DNA of 64,000 bases, from the NCBI GenBank assembly GCA_012295275.1, contig CM022672.1, forward strand, positions 32,481,889-32,545,888. The letters run 5' to 3'. Source of the stretch: Chrysomallon squamiferum. Taxonomy: Eukaryota; Mollusca; Gastropoda; Neomphalida; Peltospiridae. Positions 1-11,709 of this stretch are shown in pieces. Under the pieces are notes generated by a model. That model did not search any database, had not been told where the DNA came from, and was given only the letters and a program-made list of their open reading frames with translations. A program made the position numbers and the translations under genes. Numbering within the stretch: position 1 is the first letter of the stretch; every line of letters begins with the position of its first letter.

Positions 1-1814
1 AAACAGTAGCAGTAGTAGTAGCAATAGTAGTTATAACAATAATAATAATGACAGTAGTAGTAGTAGCAATAGTAGTTATAATAATAATAATAATAATGAC
101 AGTAGTAGTAGTAGTAGTAATAACAATAATATTGATGATAGTAGTAGTAGTTGTTGTAAAAATGAAACAATGAAAAAAGGTCAAAAAAGAAAGAAAATAA
201 AAAACAACAACAACAACAAAATAAAAAAATAAAAAAGAATAAAATAAATTATAATAAAGTAAATTCACCAGCTGTTTTATGACTTATTTGTATTTCATAT
301 TTATTTACTACTTTGTATTTACACGTCTACAAATACAAACTATTAGAATTTTGTCACCTGCCTACTCACTTATTTTGTTCTAACAGTCAAACGCTATGCT
401 TTCATCCTCGTTTTTCTTTCTCTTTTTTTTTCCAACCTTCTCCTTCTTCGCACTGTCTGTACTGACATGTTCTTAATAAGCAAGGTAAACCGCAGACACG
501 TCAGTTTATTGTTCCAAGGACACGCGGTTCTAAAGACAAATTCTGCTACTACATTAGACTGAACTTATAAACACGAGTAGAGACCCGGCATTAATCTGCA
601 AGACGTGTGTGAATGTAGCGCGGAGTCGACACCGGGAGACATGGAATTTCAGTTCAGTGTGGCTGATGGTTTCAGTCACAGAGTGAACGCCGTGTAGGAG
701 TTGAACAGTCGCAGAGAATAAATACATCGACAGGCGTACTGACTCTACTGAACAACGAGCGGCTTCAATACCTGAAACTCATAATCATCGAGACTATGAA
801 GAAGGGGGAGTCAAACCCCCTCCAAAGTGAGCCAACACAGACATGAATTTTAGGGCAAAACTGTGTTTTTAATCGGTGCAAAATTTATCTGACAAACAAG
901 GGAATGCAACCCAGTTACTTGTGTTTTTATTCTGTGTAAAGAAACCCGTATATTCCAACCCCTCTACCGCAGCTCACTGGTCAAAAAGAACTCATACACC
1001 CACGTTTATAATGAATGATATAACATGTGTATTAAATACATAATACATTATTACTCGAAGAGAACCCATACACACACTTTCGTAATGAATGATATAATGT
1101 ATTTAATACATAATATATTATACTAATTATCAAATGTAATCCTTACGCTGGCGTTCATAATGAATAATATATAATACATTTTAAATACATAATAATATAG
1201 ACATTAAAAATATCATATTTTCAGATTGAGTTTATATATATAAAATAAATATTTATAGCCTTTACCCAAATTATTATTATTATTAGTAGTAGTAGTAGTA
1301 GTAATAGTAGTAGTAGTAGTAGTACTAATAGTAGTTATAGTAATTGAAGTACCAGTAGTAGTAGTTGTAGTAATAGTAGTAGTAGTGTATTATACATTAT
1401 TTTAACGTTTCTATCACAAATATAAAACACATCATCATTATCGACATTATTATATTACTAGTACTCTATTATTATTATTATTATTATTTATTTAGTTAGT
1501 TTGTAGTAGTAGTAGTAGTTGTTGTTGTTGTTGTAGTTGTCTTATTAGTAGTAGTAGCATAAATGTGTTAATCGGGTTAAGATTGCAATATAAACATTCT
1601 AAATTAATGTCAGTTTCGTAATATATTCTTTTAAAAAAAAAACACCAGTATTTAGGCGTATAGAAGAATTACCAGTATTATTATTATATATAACTTAGCA
1701 TCAGAGTTTTATCTGTTAACGTGGAACTGGGAAAAATCAAACGCTTATCTGATTATGTGTCATCTGCTACAGCAGTATTTTCACAAGATTCAGCGTTTCT
1801 ATCCGTCTCAGACA
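1..1814. other. Microsatellites and unassigned sequence
   Basis: AGT/AAT/AAC tracts at 1-240 and 1270-1560. Between them, 470-850 is GC-richer and holds a short hairpin gggggagtcaaaccccc near 805. No gene was recognised there. Confidence 0.6.
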
Positions 1815-2493
1815 TATTCACACATACGAGGGATTAGAGCATGTATTTATATTTATATATGCACTTAAGACCTGGCTCTAACTAATTTCTGACGACACAT
1901 ACAAAAATGGAATATTCAACTTGCCAGTCCCATGTTTCCAGGAAAACACAGATGCACACAGAAATAACGAAAGTCAAAATACGGCGTGCTTTGTGGGAAG
2001 CGGTGATTACCCTCAGTTACTGGGCAATCTTTTCAAGGTTGTCTTCATGGCCGGACGGTGACGTTGTCAGCGGTATCTGACGGGGTTTGTGAGGTCGTGA
2101 TTGGACTTTGTCTTCCTGTGGTAGCGCCGTACTATTATCAAAACACTAATGAAACGTACATAAAAAATACTCAATCCTAAATTAACACAAACAGAGAGAC
2201 AGAGACACAGACAACAACACATGCAAATTGCGAGGCTACATATAACAGTAGATTAGTGAGCTCTGAGTAACCAGATCTCCACCTTCCATCTGAGTTTGTT
2301 ATTATTTTTTTTCTAAACTAACCTTTCATAAGTATGAAGTACTAAAGGAATATAACATATCGGTGTATATAATATACACTTTATTCTGTTTCAACAGTGT
2401 ATTAATATAGATCATACAGAGTAATTCCTATTAGCAATTGAGTAATAATCATAATCATAACAACAACAACAACAACAACAACAGGAACAACAA

Positions 2494-2538
<45 letters not shown>

Positions 2539-2689
2539 CCTGTTATTTAATGATCACCATTCACAGTAAATGTCGAGTAACAAACACGTCGTGTTTCACA
2601 GTCTTCATTTAGCACACAACAAACGTGTTTACTTGAGTTATTTCCCTTTAGCGTTTCGAATTTTTTCTTAATTAATTGTATATTTTGAA

Positions 2690-3590
2690 TAAAAGCTTTT
2701 GATACAACATCGATTAATTATTAAAAAAACAACATATTCTTACTTTGGAGTTTCAAATCAAACATGGATATCAACCTTTTCTAATAAACAGGAATCGTGT
2801 TTATACATAAATGGTAAGATTACTAAACGCTTAAAACGTGACACAGGATATAGAAAAGGGGATCACTGCGTTTTCATTTTGTGTGTTGAGAGTCTTGGAA
2901 TCTTGGTAAGAAATAAGTAACATATATATATACGGTATTGAGATAAACGGCAATGAATTCAAAATTTCACAGTTCGCCGACGACACAGTATTGCTATTAG
3001 GTTGGTGTGATAAAACTCTGTGAGCATCTGCGGAAACAAAATGTTTGATCGATGTATCTGGTCTTAAAGTTAATGCGTATCAAACAAACATAATAAACTT
3101 AGGGAAATACCAAATTAATCATAAAATAATGTGATCAAAACAAAAATTAAAATGGACTACAGAATTTACAATACTTATGGTACAGTTTTCCACGGATCTG
3201 TATCAAGTACAAGAATTAAACTTTAATGCAAAGTTGAACGAGGTTAAAAGACTGCTTGAACAATGGTCAAAATGTTCGTAGTCTCCTCTAAGAAAAATTT
3301 CTGGAATCAAAAGTTTAGTTTTATCGAAAATTGTTTGTTTGTTGTTTTTTTTCACTGCCAAATCTAACAAACTATTTCTTTAAAATATTAGAAACCTATT
3401 TTGTTTCAGTTTATTTGGAATAAAAAACCTGATAAAATAGCTAGAAAAAAAATAAACACCCGCTGTCCCATTATTTGACTATTATCAAAATGGTTGTTTA
3501 AGAGCACTAATTGTTAAGTTACTTTTTAATGTGTAAAAGACATCGTGGATTAAAGACATAAATTTTAGCCAAGACATTGCCTCTCTTTTG
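2690..3590 (+). pseudogene. LINE reverse transcriptase remnant (copy 1, 5' part)
   Basis: Broken frames encode typical non-LTR RT segments: NQTWISTFSNKQESCLYING, LKRDTGYRKGDHCVFIL, then in another frame IEINGNEFKISQFADDTVLL (catalytic FADD at 2973-2984), SGLKVNAYQTNIINLG, and a thumb-like stretch with NKPDKIARK. Several stops and frameshifts make it non-functional. The clade (L1-like versus others) cannot be fixed here. Confidence 0.8.
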
Positions 3591-4229
3591 AGTAACTGAT
3601 TTGAAAGAAAGTAATTATCCATCTTGGATGACTCAGCCATTGCTAGTGGATCTGAAAGATGTAACCATGGAGTATCAAGGAGAACTTTCAGAATTACAAA
3701 ATGATGACTCGATTAAAGCCCTGTTCAAAATAAAAGGAACAATTATGTGGCTATGTGAAGAAACACAAGCTAAATGTCCAAATACAAGTAGTTTGGCAAG
3801 AAAACTACTGTTACCATTCCGATCGTCATACTTAGTGGAATGTGGATTTAGTGCTGTGAATACTTATTACTGAAGAAAAGAAACCGACTTGATATCACTA
3901 AACGAGGCGACTTGAGATTGAAATTAAAAAAATTTCTGCCTCGGATAAAATCTCTTTGCAGTAGACATCAGGCTCAAGGGTTTCATTAATTCATTGTAAT
4001 TGAATTTATTTAATCTGATGGTAGATATGTTATACACATTCTAAAATGGATTTTATTTGATTAAATTTGAAGTTAAACGCTTTAGTTTTATTTGAAAGAT
4101 ACAATTTTTTATGTTATGCTACTTCAAAACTGATATTGTTATATCATACTAAACAATTAACGGGTGGGGGAGATGAAGAAATTTGTCATAAAAAGTGGGG
4201 CATAGTACTAAAATGGTTGGGAACCACTG
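3591..4229 (+). pseudogene. hAT/ZBED-type transposase C-terminus with 3' TIR (copy 1)
   Basis: The reading LARKLLLPFRSSYLVECGFS AVNTYY, a TGA, then RKRNRLDITKRGDLRLKL is the hAT dimerisation region as found in ZBED5/FAM200-type proteins. The segment ends in ggttgggaaccactg at 4229, the classic hAT terminal repeat in reverse, followed by atctagag as possible target-site sequence. The N-terminal transposase, catalytic core and 5' TIR are missing. The TGA inside the conserved block also occurs in the second copy. Confidence 0.8.
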
Positions 4230-4237
4230 ATCTAGAG

Positions 4238-4557
4238 CTTCACTGACATTATATTTAGGATCAGCCTACTGTTAAGCAAAATTGCTGAAACGCACAAATT
4301 CCTTTTGGAAAAATGCATTACACATACGGTCAACCTCTCTAGAGAAATGTGAAAGCAGAAGGGACAAGATAATAATACTACGTCAACAGATGTAATATAA
4401 TGTTCGCATTAAAACTGATAATAAATCAGCTTATTATAAGACAGTGGCAAAGAAAGGAATTTTGTTTTTAAAAGCTCTTTTTGCTAACGACAACTGGATT
4501 TCATGCGTTACATTTTGTAGAAAAGAAAACATAACTTAAGACCACAATTTTATATTT
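4238..4557 (+). pseudogene. LINE C-terminal remnant (copy 1, after the hAT fragment)
   Basis: After the hAT end, a frame reading NVRIKTDNKSAYYKTVAKKG, then ILFLKALFANDNWISCVTF, resembles the C-terminal region of LINE pol proteins. This makes the hAT fragment an insertion into the LINE. Homology runs up to the first N of the assembly gap. Confidence 0.6.
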
Positions 4558-4757
4558 NNNNNNNNNNNNNNNNNNNNNNNNNNNNNNNNNNNNNNNNNNN
4601 NNNNNNNNNNNNNNNNNNNNNNNNNNNNNNNNNNNNNNNNNNNNNNNNNNNNNNNNNNNNNNNNNNNNNNNNNNNNNNNNNNNNNNNNNNNNNNNNNNNN
4701 NNNNNNNNNNNNNNNNNNNNNNNNNNNNNNNNNNNNNNNNNNNNNNNNNNNNNNNNN
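4558..4757. other. Assembly gap (200 N)
   Basis: Exactly 200 unknown bases. The gap starts where copy 1 of the composite repeat would continue, so the repeat probably caused the assembly break. The gap length may be a placeholder. Confidence 0.99.
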
Positions 4758-5009
4758 ATAAGTTATTAAAATTTGATACTATCACTCATCAAGTGTAAAT
4801 TTTTTGAAATGAAAGTAATTAATAATTTTATCATAAATGTTTCAAGTTTTACATCGTCTCTTTATGTAAATAAGCAATTAAATCTAACTTTAACCTGATA
4901 CCTAGCATAAACACTAACCCTAACTCCAATCCTATCCCAAATGATAATCCTGAACTTAACACTATACTGAACAAAACCCCCAAATCTAACCCATACGCTA
5001 TCCATAACC

Positions 5010-5180
5010 TTAATAAGTAATAAGTGTAGCTTACATAAGTAATAAGTGTGTCTTAGAAAAGTAGTAAGTGTATTTTAGTTAAGTGATAAGTTAATATAGA
5101 AAAGTAGTGAGTGTATCTTAGATAAGTGATAGGTTAGAGAAGTAACAAGTGTATCATGGATATGTAATCAGTGTATCTTA
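5010..5180. repeat. Short degenerate AAGTAATAAGTGT-type tandem repeat
   Basis: A motif like aagtaataagtgtatctta recurs about seven times with variable spacing. It follows a stretch of loosely telomere-like ctaaccctaac words at about 4870-5000. Confidence 0.6.
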
Positions 5181-5339
5181 CATTAACTTGTATTATGTAT
5201 GTTTATTACTAGTTATCTATTTTTATAGATATATAGTTAGATAGATGCATACATACATACATACATACATATAGATATATAGATAAAGCAAACAAAATTA
5301 CTTATCTTAAAACTACAAAGTTGTTGTAATCAACAGACA

Positions 5340-5970
5340 GCAGTTATCTTCTTACATATGTTCTTCATTAGACAGCTGCATCCGATAAACATGAATTAAA
5401 TTATTTGTTCAGTAGATGGCTACATCCAACATGAATGACTTATCATCTGTCTTTGTTAGACAGCTACATCCAACAAAAAATGAATTAAATTATTTATTCA
5501 GTAGACAGCTACATCCAACATGAATGACTTATCATTATTCTTCATTAGACTGCTACATCCAATAAAAATGAATCAAACTATTTCTACATTAGACTGCCAC
5601 ATCCAGTAAAATGAATTAAATTATTCAGTAGACAGCTACAGCCAATATGAATTACTAATCTTCTTTCTTCATTAGACTGCTGCATCCAATAAAAATGAAT
5701 TAAATAATTTCTTGAGTAGACAGCTACATTCAATATGAATGACTTATCTTCTTCCTTTATTTCACTGTTTTTCTCCAATACAAATGACTTATCAACTTTT
5801 GCATCAGACTGCTATATCCAGTTAATAAGGCTTTTCTTTCTTCATTAGACTGCTACATCCAATTAGAATTACATAATTGGTTTCTTCATTAGAGGCTCCA
5901 TCCAGTAAAACTGACTTATTTTCTTTCTTTATTAGACTGCTATATCTAATATGAATGACTTTATATTCTT
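5340..5970. repeat. ~55-60-bp degenerate minisatellite
   Basis: About ten copies of a unit containing agacagctacatccaa, then atgaatgacttatc or atgaattaaattatt, then a cttcatt link. Copies differ by small indels, and alternate forms (tgaatgactt and tgaattaaat) interleave, suggesting a higher-order two-unit period. Confidence 0.8.
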
Positions 5971-6536
5971 TCTTCACTGTACTCAAGTTCATCTAATTCC
6001 ATTTCAGTGACTGAGAGATCCCTGATTCATAACTGAACAGTCTGGTATACTTGTATAATATTATAAAAAAAAAAAAAAAAAAAAAAGAAACAAAACTGAT
6101 CACAAACATAAAAAAAAGAAAAAAGAAAAGTAGAATGATGCACAAAAACATAAAAACAAAACAAATTGTTATTATTACCACTACTGATACTGTTACTACC
6201 ACAAGTACTACTATTACTAATATCATTATTATGAAATTGCTACAATTATTATTATCACTACTATTACTACTAGTACAATTATTACTGTCATATACTAAAT
6301 GTATTACTGTTATTACTATCAGTATTACAGTTACTATTACTACTATCATTACTATTATGCTACTATTTCGGCAGCTACTATTACTATGTTAATTATAGTT
6401 ACTACTGCCATCACTACTCCCCCTGCTACCAAAAGTAATTACTAACACTACCATAAATGTTTTATGTTATTAGATATCTTTAAATAATATACAATCCAGT
6501 ACAAGCTATTTAGTTTTAAATCTATATATAAATCTG

Positions 6537-6539
<3 letters not shown>

Positions 6540-6568
<29 letters not shown>

Positions 6569-6820
6569 TATATGTGTGTCTCCCTATATTTATATATGCG
6601 TGTGTATGCATACATATATAAACACATACATATACACATATATAAAATATATCTAAAGAGCACTTTGATATACATTACAATGGTAAAAATACATACATAC
6701 ATACTGACCTACCTACCTACATATATATACATAACATACATACATACATACATTCATATATTTATATAAATGTATGTATGTATGTATGTCTGTATGTATT
6801 CATGTATGTATGTATGTTAT
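6540..6820. repeat. TA, CATA and TATG microsatellites
   Basis: A (TA)n core then CATACATA blocks, a short unique piece, and inverse TATGTATG blocks: potential hairpin between 6690-6760 and 6768-6830. The ORFs on both strands are repeat translations. Confidence 0.9.
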
Positions 6821-6894
6821 GTAGTTTAGCATCAGACTCTGCACGTAGACTTTATTCAGGAATGTACTGGCACAGGAGGACAAAGTCCAATCAT

Positions 6895-7020
6895 CACCTC
6901 ACAGAGCCTGTCAAATATAACTGATGAGACTTATGACACGAACTTATGACACCCATTCAATTGCACAAAAAAAGGCTGACAATGTTACCAGTGTTACTGT
7001 TCAGCCATCAAGACAACCTA
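6895..7020 (-). mobile_element. tRNA-derived SINE-like head, unit 1
   Basis: Read on the minus strand it has an A-box-like segment (GGCTGAACAGTAAC) and, further on, a degenerate B-box region near the ATAAGTT core. The same layout recurs in the next two units. Pol III-type SINE origin is inferred. Confidence 0.45.
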
Positions 7021-7609
7021 TAATATATACACATGCACACAGACATACATACAGATTGTATGTGTGTGTGTGTTATATACAAAGATACACACATTCACAT
7101 ACACAGAGAAGTGCATGTGTTTGTATGTATGTGTTTATATATATATACACACATACATATACATTTGAACAGACATAAATACATGTGTATGTATGTATGT
7201 ATATACATATACACACAGATATATATATATATACATATATATATACACAGACATACATACACACATATATATGTAATTACATATCTGCGTGTATCTGTAT
7301 ATTTGTCTATATACACACACCCATACCCACACACATACATATAACTGTGCGTGTTTGTGTGTGTGTCTGTGTATGTGTGTGCTACAAACATGAGTCCATT
7401 ATGGATAAGTTATGCCTTTATGCGCAAAAATATAATAGTTAACATAATTCCACTTTAGTAGCAGTAATGGTAATAGTAATAGTAGTATTTGCAGAAACAG
7501 TTGCAGTAGCAGGCACGATACTAGTAATAGTAGTGGTAAATAAATAAATAGATAAATACATGTCCTACTAACATTAAAAACAAAAAACAACATGTAGTTC
7601 TTTATAAAC

Positions 7610-7665
<56 letters not shown>

Positions 7666-7679
7666 TTAGTACAATCACA

Positions 7680-7790
7680 AATTCACAAAACCTGTCAAAT
7701 GTTGGTGACAAGACTCAAACTTGTAACACCCATTCACCCGCACTCCAAATGTAGATCATGTTACCATTCGTCCATCTAGACAATCTATAA
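7680..7790 (-). mobile_element. tRNA-derived SINE-like head, unit 2
   Basis: The minus strand reads GACGAATGGTAACATG (A-box-like), then GTGAATGGGTGTTACAAG and TTTGAGTCTTGTC, close to the B-box consensus GGTTCGANTCC. This is the clearest B-box of the three units. Confidence 0.5.
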
Positions 7791-8257
7791 TATATACACA
7801 CACATACAATGTACAGATATAAACAAAATTATGTAGATGTGTGGTATGTGTATTGTGTGCACACATACATACCCACCCAAATATACATGCAGACACACAT
7901 GCACATACATATCTGTGTGTGCATGCATGCTATAAACATGAGCTAATTATGGTACTTCATGCATTTTGTGTAAAAGATATAATAGCAATAATAATTCCAC
8001 TGTTAATAGCAGTAATGATAATAGTAGCAGTGGTAACTGAAGTATCAGTAATGGTAGCAGGGACCATAGTTGTAGTGGTAAATAAATAAATAGATAAATA
8101 ATGTTAATACTAATAACAAAATCCAAAAACCAATGTGTAGTTGTTTATAAATTGATACTACTACTACAACTACTACTACTATTAATAATAATAATATTAA
8201 AGTAATAATAATAATAACAACAAAAACAACAATAGTAATAATAGTACAATCACAACC

Positions 8258-8356
8258 TCACACACCTGGTCAAATGCAGCTGATGAGACTCAAACTTATG
8301 ACACCCATTCACCTGCACACCAACAGTCGATAGTGTTATTGTTCAGCTATCAAGAT
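8258..8356 (-). mobile_element. tRNA-derived SINE-like head, unit 3
   Basis: The minus strand reads TAGCTGAACAATAACAC (A-box-like) and AAGTTTGAGTCTCATC (B-box-like) separated by about 45 nt, typical of a tRNA-related SINE head. Confidence 0.5.
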
Positions 8357-9003
8357 GTGTGTGATAGTGTATGTGTATATTTGTGGTGCCTATATATGTA
8401 TATATATGTGTATGTGTGTGTCAGTGATTGTGTATATGTATATATATACACACATATACATATACACAGAACACATATACACACACATATATACATACAC
8501 ACATACACATAATATACATATTTATATATATATACGCATACGTGTGTGTATGTGTATACTAATATGTAAACCTACACACACACACATACAACATACACGT
8601 TTTTATCTGTGTGTATCTGTATGTATGTTTATATGCAAACACACACACACGCACGCGCACAGACATATACACACAGACATACATGCAGATAGATATGTAT
8701 GTATAAATACAGACATGTGTATTTATGTATTTTTCTCTGTTTATGTGGGAGATGTGTCTATGTGTGCTATCAATATGAGCCCATTACGGGTAAATTGTGC
8801 ATTTTGTGTGAAGGGTATAATAGTAATAATAACTGAAATGTTAGTTGCAGTAGTAATAGTAGTAAAAGCGTCCATAGCAGGCACTGTAATAGTATTATTT
8901 GTGTTAAATAAATAAATAGATAAATACATTTACTATTAATAAAAAAAAAAAAAAAAATGTGATCCCTTATAAAGTGGTATTAATAATAAGAAAAACACCA
9001 ATT

Positions 9004-9035
<32 letters not shown>

Positions 9036-9119
9036 TAATATTAGTAATAACAATAATAACAAGAACAGCAAAAATAATATTAATACTAATAAATGGTGTA
9101 TTTTTTACAACAGAAAAAA

Positions 9120-10600
9120 AGATATAAAATAATCGACTCACTTGTTGTTGTTGTAGTTTTTTGTTTGTTTGTTTTTAACCAATTCAGCGCGGACTCCCAG
9201 TATGATGTAATTATCTTTAATGAAAAGAATATCTAAGTAATCCAAATAAACTGAATCCATATCATATCCACCTTTAGAACAAAGAAAAATATAAAACAAT
9301 TATCATAAAAATGTATATATTTAGAATTTGACGCCATTTTGCTACTATTACTGCTTTACCAGTGACGTCATTCCGATTACGCAAATTGGCGATGTCTTTA
9401 AAACCGGAAACATTTATTAAATCGTTTATATTGTAAAGCATTTATATTGTAAAGCATTTATAATTTAAAAACTGTTTGATGTCATTTTGTTAGAGTTTAT
9501 CTTTTTATCCCTACAAAACATTATTAAACTAAAGACATTTATTCTTTCAATACTCGTCATTTGATTAAGACGAGTTCGGCCATTTCCGTAACATGCGTAA
9601 AATTAATACAATTCTATTCGCTTGTCACAAAATGATCTGTAACCGTAATATTAGGATAAGGGCTGAGATAGTTTCTGTCAATAAAATCGGAAAGTTGAAG
9701 TCCAGATTTATAGATATAAAAATTAAAAGAAAAAGTATGATGAAAAATACTTATACAACTATTCAGAACATTAAATGGTTAGGTGCTTTTGTTGTTAACC
9801 GGTTTTGGTTGCTTGGGTGTGATAATAAAAACAGATTCCGACTAACCAGAACCAGTTACTGATTTAGTGTTAGCAGCAATTTATAGATTTAAATATTTAT
9901 GAAAGTTTTATATTGAAGGCTTTAATCAATTTAATTTAAATTAATGATTTTCATGTTTTATTTTCTATCAGATAATATGTGACTATTAAAAGTACGTTTA
10001 TAAAGCAATGTTTATTTATAGATATAGATTATAACTTAGTCTCTTCATTTGGTTTACGTAAACTGCCGAAGCCAAGTTGTCTTATTTATTAACTGTTTAA
10101 ATAATTTATTTATTTAGGAACTTTTAGATATTTTTATAATTTTTGCATCAGGAAAACATTGTTTCAGTTGCTGTGTTAAATAATAGGATTATAAATTCGC
10201 TGAGATCACATATATATATATTTTTTTTAGATCTAAATAAAACAGTTAATTCAGGTAATTTCACATTCGGCCATTTCCGTGATCCGTGACATGACGAAGA
10301 AATAATACAACGGTAATAGCTTGTGACATAGTATTAGAACAATAAATTAATTCAAAATAAATAAATAATAATAATAATAAAATCAGATAAAAAAAAATTA
10401 ATAGTCCGAAAGTTATTAGTTTAGATTTCTATGTAAATAATTTGTACATTGTGAACTATCAGGTTTACATGGAAAAATTAATCAAATGATGACTATATAA
10501 CTAACAATAATGAAATATATAGGTTTACAGGTAACCATGGTTACATTTATTGGCATATTCTGACATTCGTGACTCGCTGGTACCAGGATGGAATCGTGAT
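9120..10600. other. No recognised gene
   Basis: Apart from the diverged tandem duplication, this is AT-rich sequence with scattered stops in all frames and no splice-bounded open segment that I could match. Confidence 0.6.
9545..10450. repeat. Diverged tandem duplication, ~700-bp spacing
   Basis: The stretch ttcggccatttccgtaacat (9567 on) with following gcttgtcaca and gaaagttgaag is mirrored in order at 10266 on (ttcggccatttccgtgatcc, gcttgtgaca, gaaagttatt). The 89-aa ORF at 9593-9862 starts within it and has no recognisable domain, so it was not called as a gene. Confidence 0.5.
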
Positions 10601-10602
10601 TT

Positions 10603-10603
10603 A

Positions 10604-10697
<94 letters not shown>
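10603..10697. repeat. (GT)n(AT)n(CATA)n(CA)n compound microsatellite
   Basis: GT followed by AT, then CATA, then CA gives a near-palindromic arrangement that can fold back on itself. Confidence 0.9.
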
Positions 10698-11194
10698 AAA
10701 TATACACAATGACAAAAACATGTATCTATCTACATACATCTAAATGGTCTCACAATCGAGAGAGCGCGCACACTACGTTTGCATAAATGTATTGGCACAC
10801 TCAGGTACGTGCGCACGTGCCTAGAAATCAACAGGTCCATTGATATATATCGCGCACAAAAACCAGGTGATTCACTTATAATGAACTGACTCACAAAGAC
10901 ATACACGTGAAACACACGTCACGTCGCTGATAAAAACAGGCACATGAGATAACTACCATATACACGCACACGCACGCACACACGCACGCAGGCTAGCGCA
11001 AACAAACAAAGGAATAAACAAACTGAAGAACAAATAAATAGAAATATGAATAGAAATAATAAATAAATAGATAAATTTTCAGAAATTATGTAATTAATAG
11101 ATATGAAATAATCAATGGAAGGGAAGGGAACAGCCATATATCAGTGCAAACTGTATACTAAATAAGCAAGCAACATTTTCCTCTTTTACAAAGT

Positions 11195-11705
11195 TTTCAT
11201 ATACACATACATACAGTCATACACAAGTACGTACACTTGCACACACATAATACAAACGTAGATATATAATTACCTAAATTCATACACAGGTATAATATAC
11301 CTACACAGATACAGAAACATTCAGAGATACACAAATATATACACTTACACACATAATACACCCACATATACATAAATACATAATACACCTACATATAATT
11401 AAATACATACATTCATATACATAATACATAATACACACATACAAATACATAATATATAATATAACCACATACACACTGAGATATATATACACACAAATAA
11501 ATACCGCATAATACACACACAGATACACATACATGCATACATACAAATTCATACAACAGAGACAGATACACGTAGATACGTACATACAAATACATACAAA
11601 ATAATACAAACACACAGATACACACATAAACACTCATACACATAATACACACAGCTACACATACAAACTCATATACACATAATACAAACACAGAGACATA
11701 CATAC
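11195..11705. repeat. Degenerate acatacatac/aatacac simple-repeat field
   Basis: A 500-bp region of interspersed ACATA, AATACAC and ATACA words without a fixed period. It yields long Cys/Tyr/Val-rich minus-strand ORFs that are artefacts of composition. Confidence 0.8.
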
Positions 11706-11709
11706 ATAT

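Larger units (their letters stand above)
1815..4557 (+). mobile_element. Composite repeat copy 1: LINE reverse transcriptase with nested hAT fragment
   Basis: From about 1815 to the N gap this sequence is closely similar to the reverse complement of about 35540-38350. It holds a decayed non-LTR retrotransposon pol (RT motifs GYRKGD near 2850 and FADD at 2973-2984; a C-terminal part near 4390-4545 reading like YYKTVAKKGILFLKALF). That pol is interrupted by a hAT transposase remnant ending at 4229. Frames are broken by stops and indels, so it is inactive. The 5' ~800 bp is non-coding sequence shared by both copies. Confidence 0.8.
6888..8940. repeat. Three-copy large tandem repeat with SINE-like segments
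   Basis: Each unit has a conserved head (gacacccattca at ~6945, ~7725, ~8300), a CATA/TATG/CA microsatellite middle, and a conserved tail with taaataaataaatagataaa (~7540, ~8082, ~8907). Units span roughly 6888-7565, 7672-8105 and 8251-8935. Middle lengths differ because the microsatellites differ. No coding potential is present; the ORFs here are repeat translations. Confidence 0.75.

Noticed and set aside
4501-4785. 94-aa minus-strand ORF
   Set aside because: Most of it is the N gap.
4870-5000. Interstitial telomere array
   Set aside because: Only a few ctaaccctaac words with no regular period; also seen singly near 59.5-60 kb.
5993-6392. Overlapping 118-aa and 113-aa ORFs on opposite strands
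   Set aside because: Both arise from ATT/ACT trinucleotide sequence; the mirror coding is a composition artefact.
6895-8356. Functional tRNA genes
   Set aside because: A- and B-box-like words exist but no cloverleaf with matching acceptor stems could be drawn; SINE heads fit better.
6448-8915. Many Tyr/Ile/Cys/His-rich ORFs on both strands
   Set aside because: Produced by CATA, TATG and CA microsatellites in every frame; no domain, no splice logic.
9593-9862. 89-aa Lys/Ile/Arg-rich ORF
   Set aside because: No domain, typical of AT-rich chance ORFs, and its start lies in a diverged tandem repeat.
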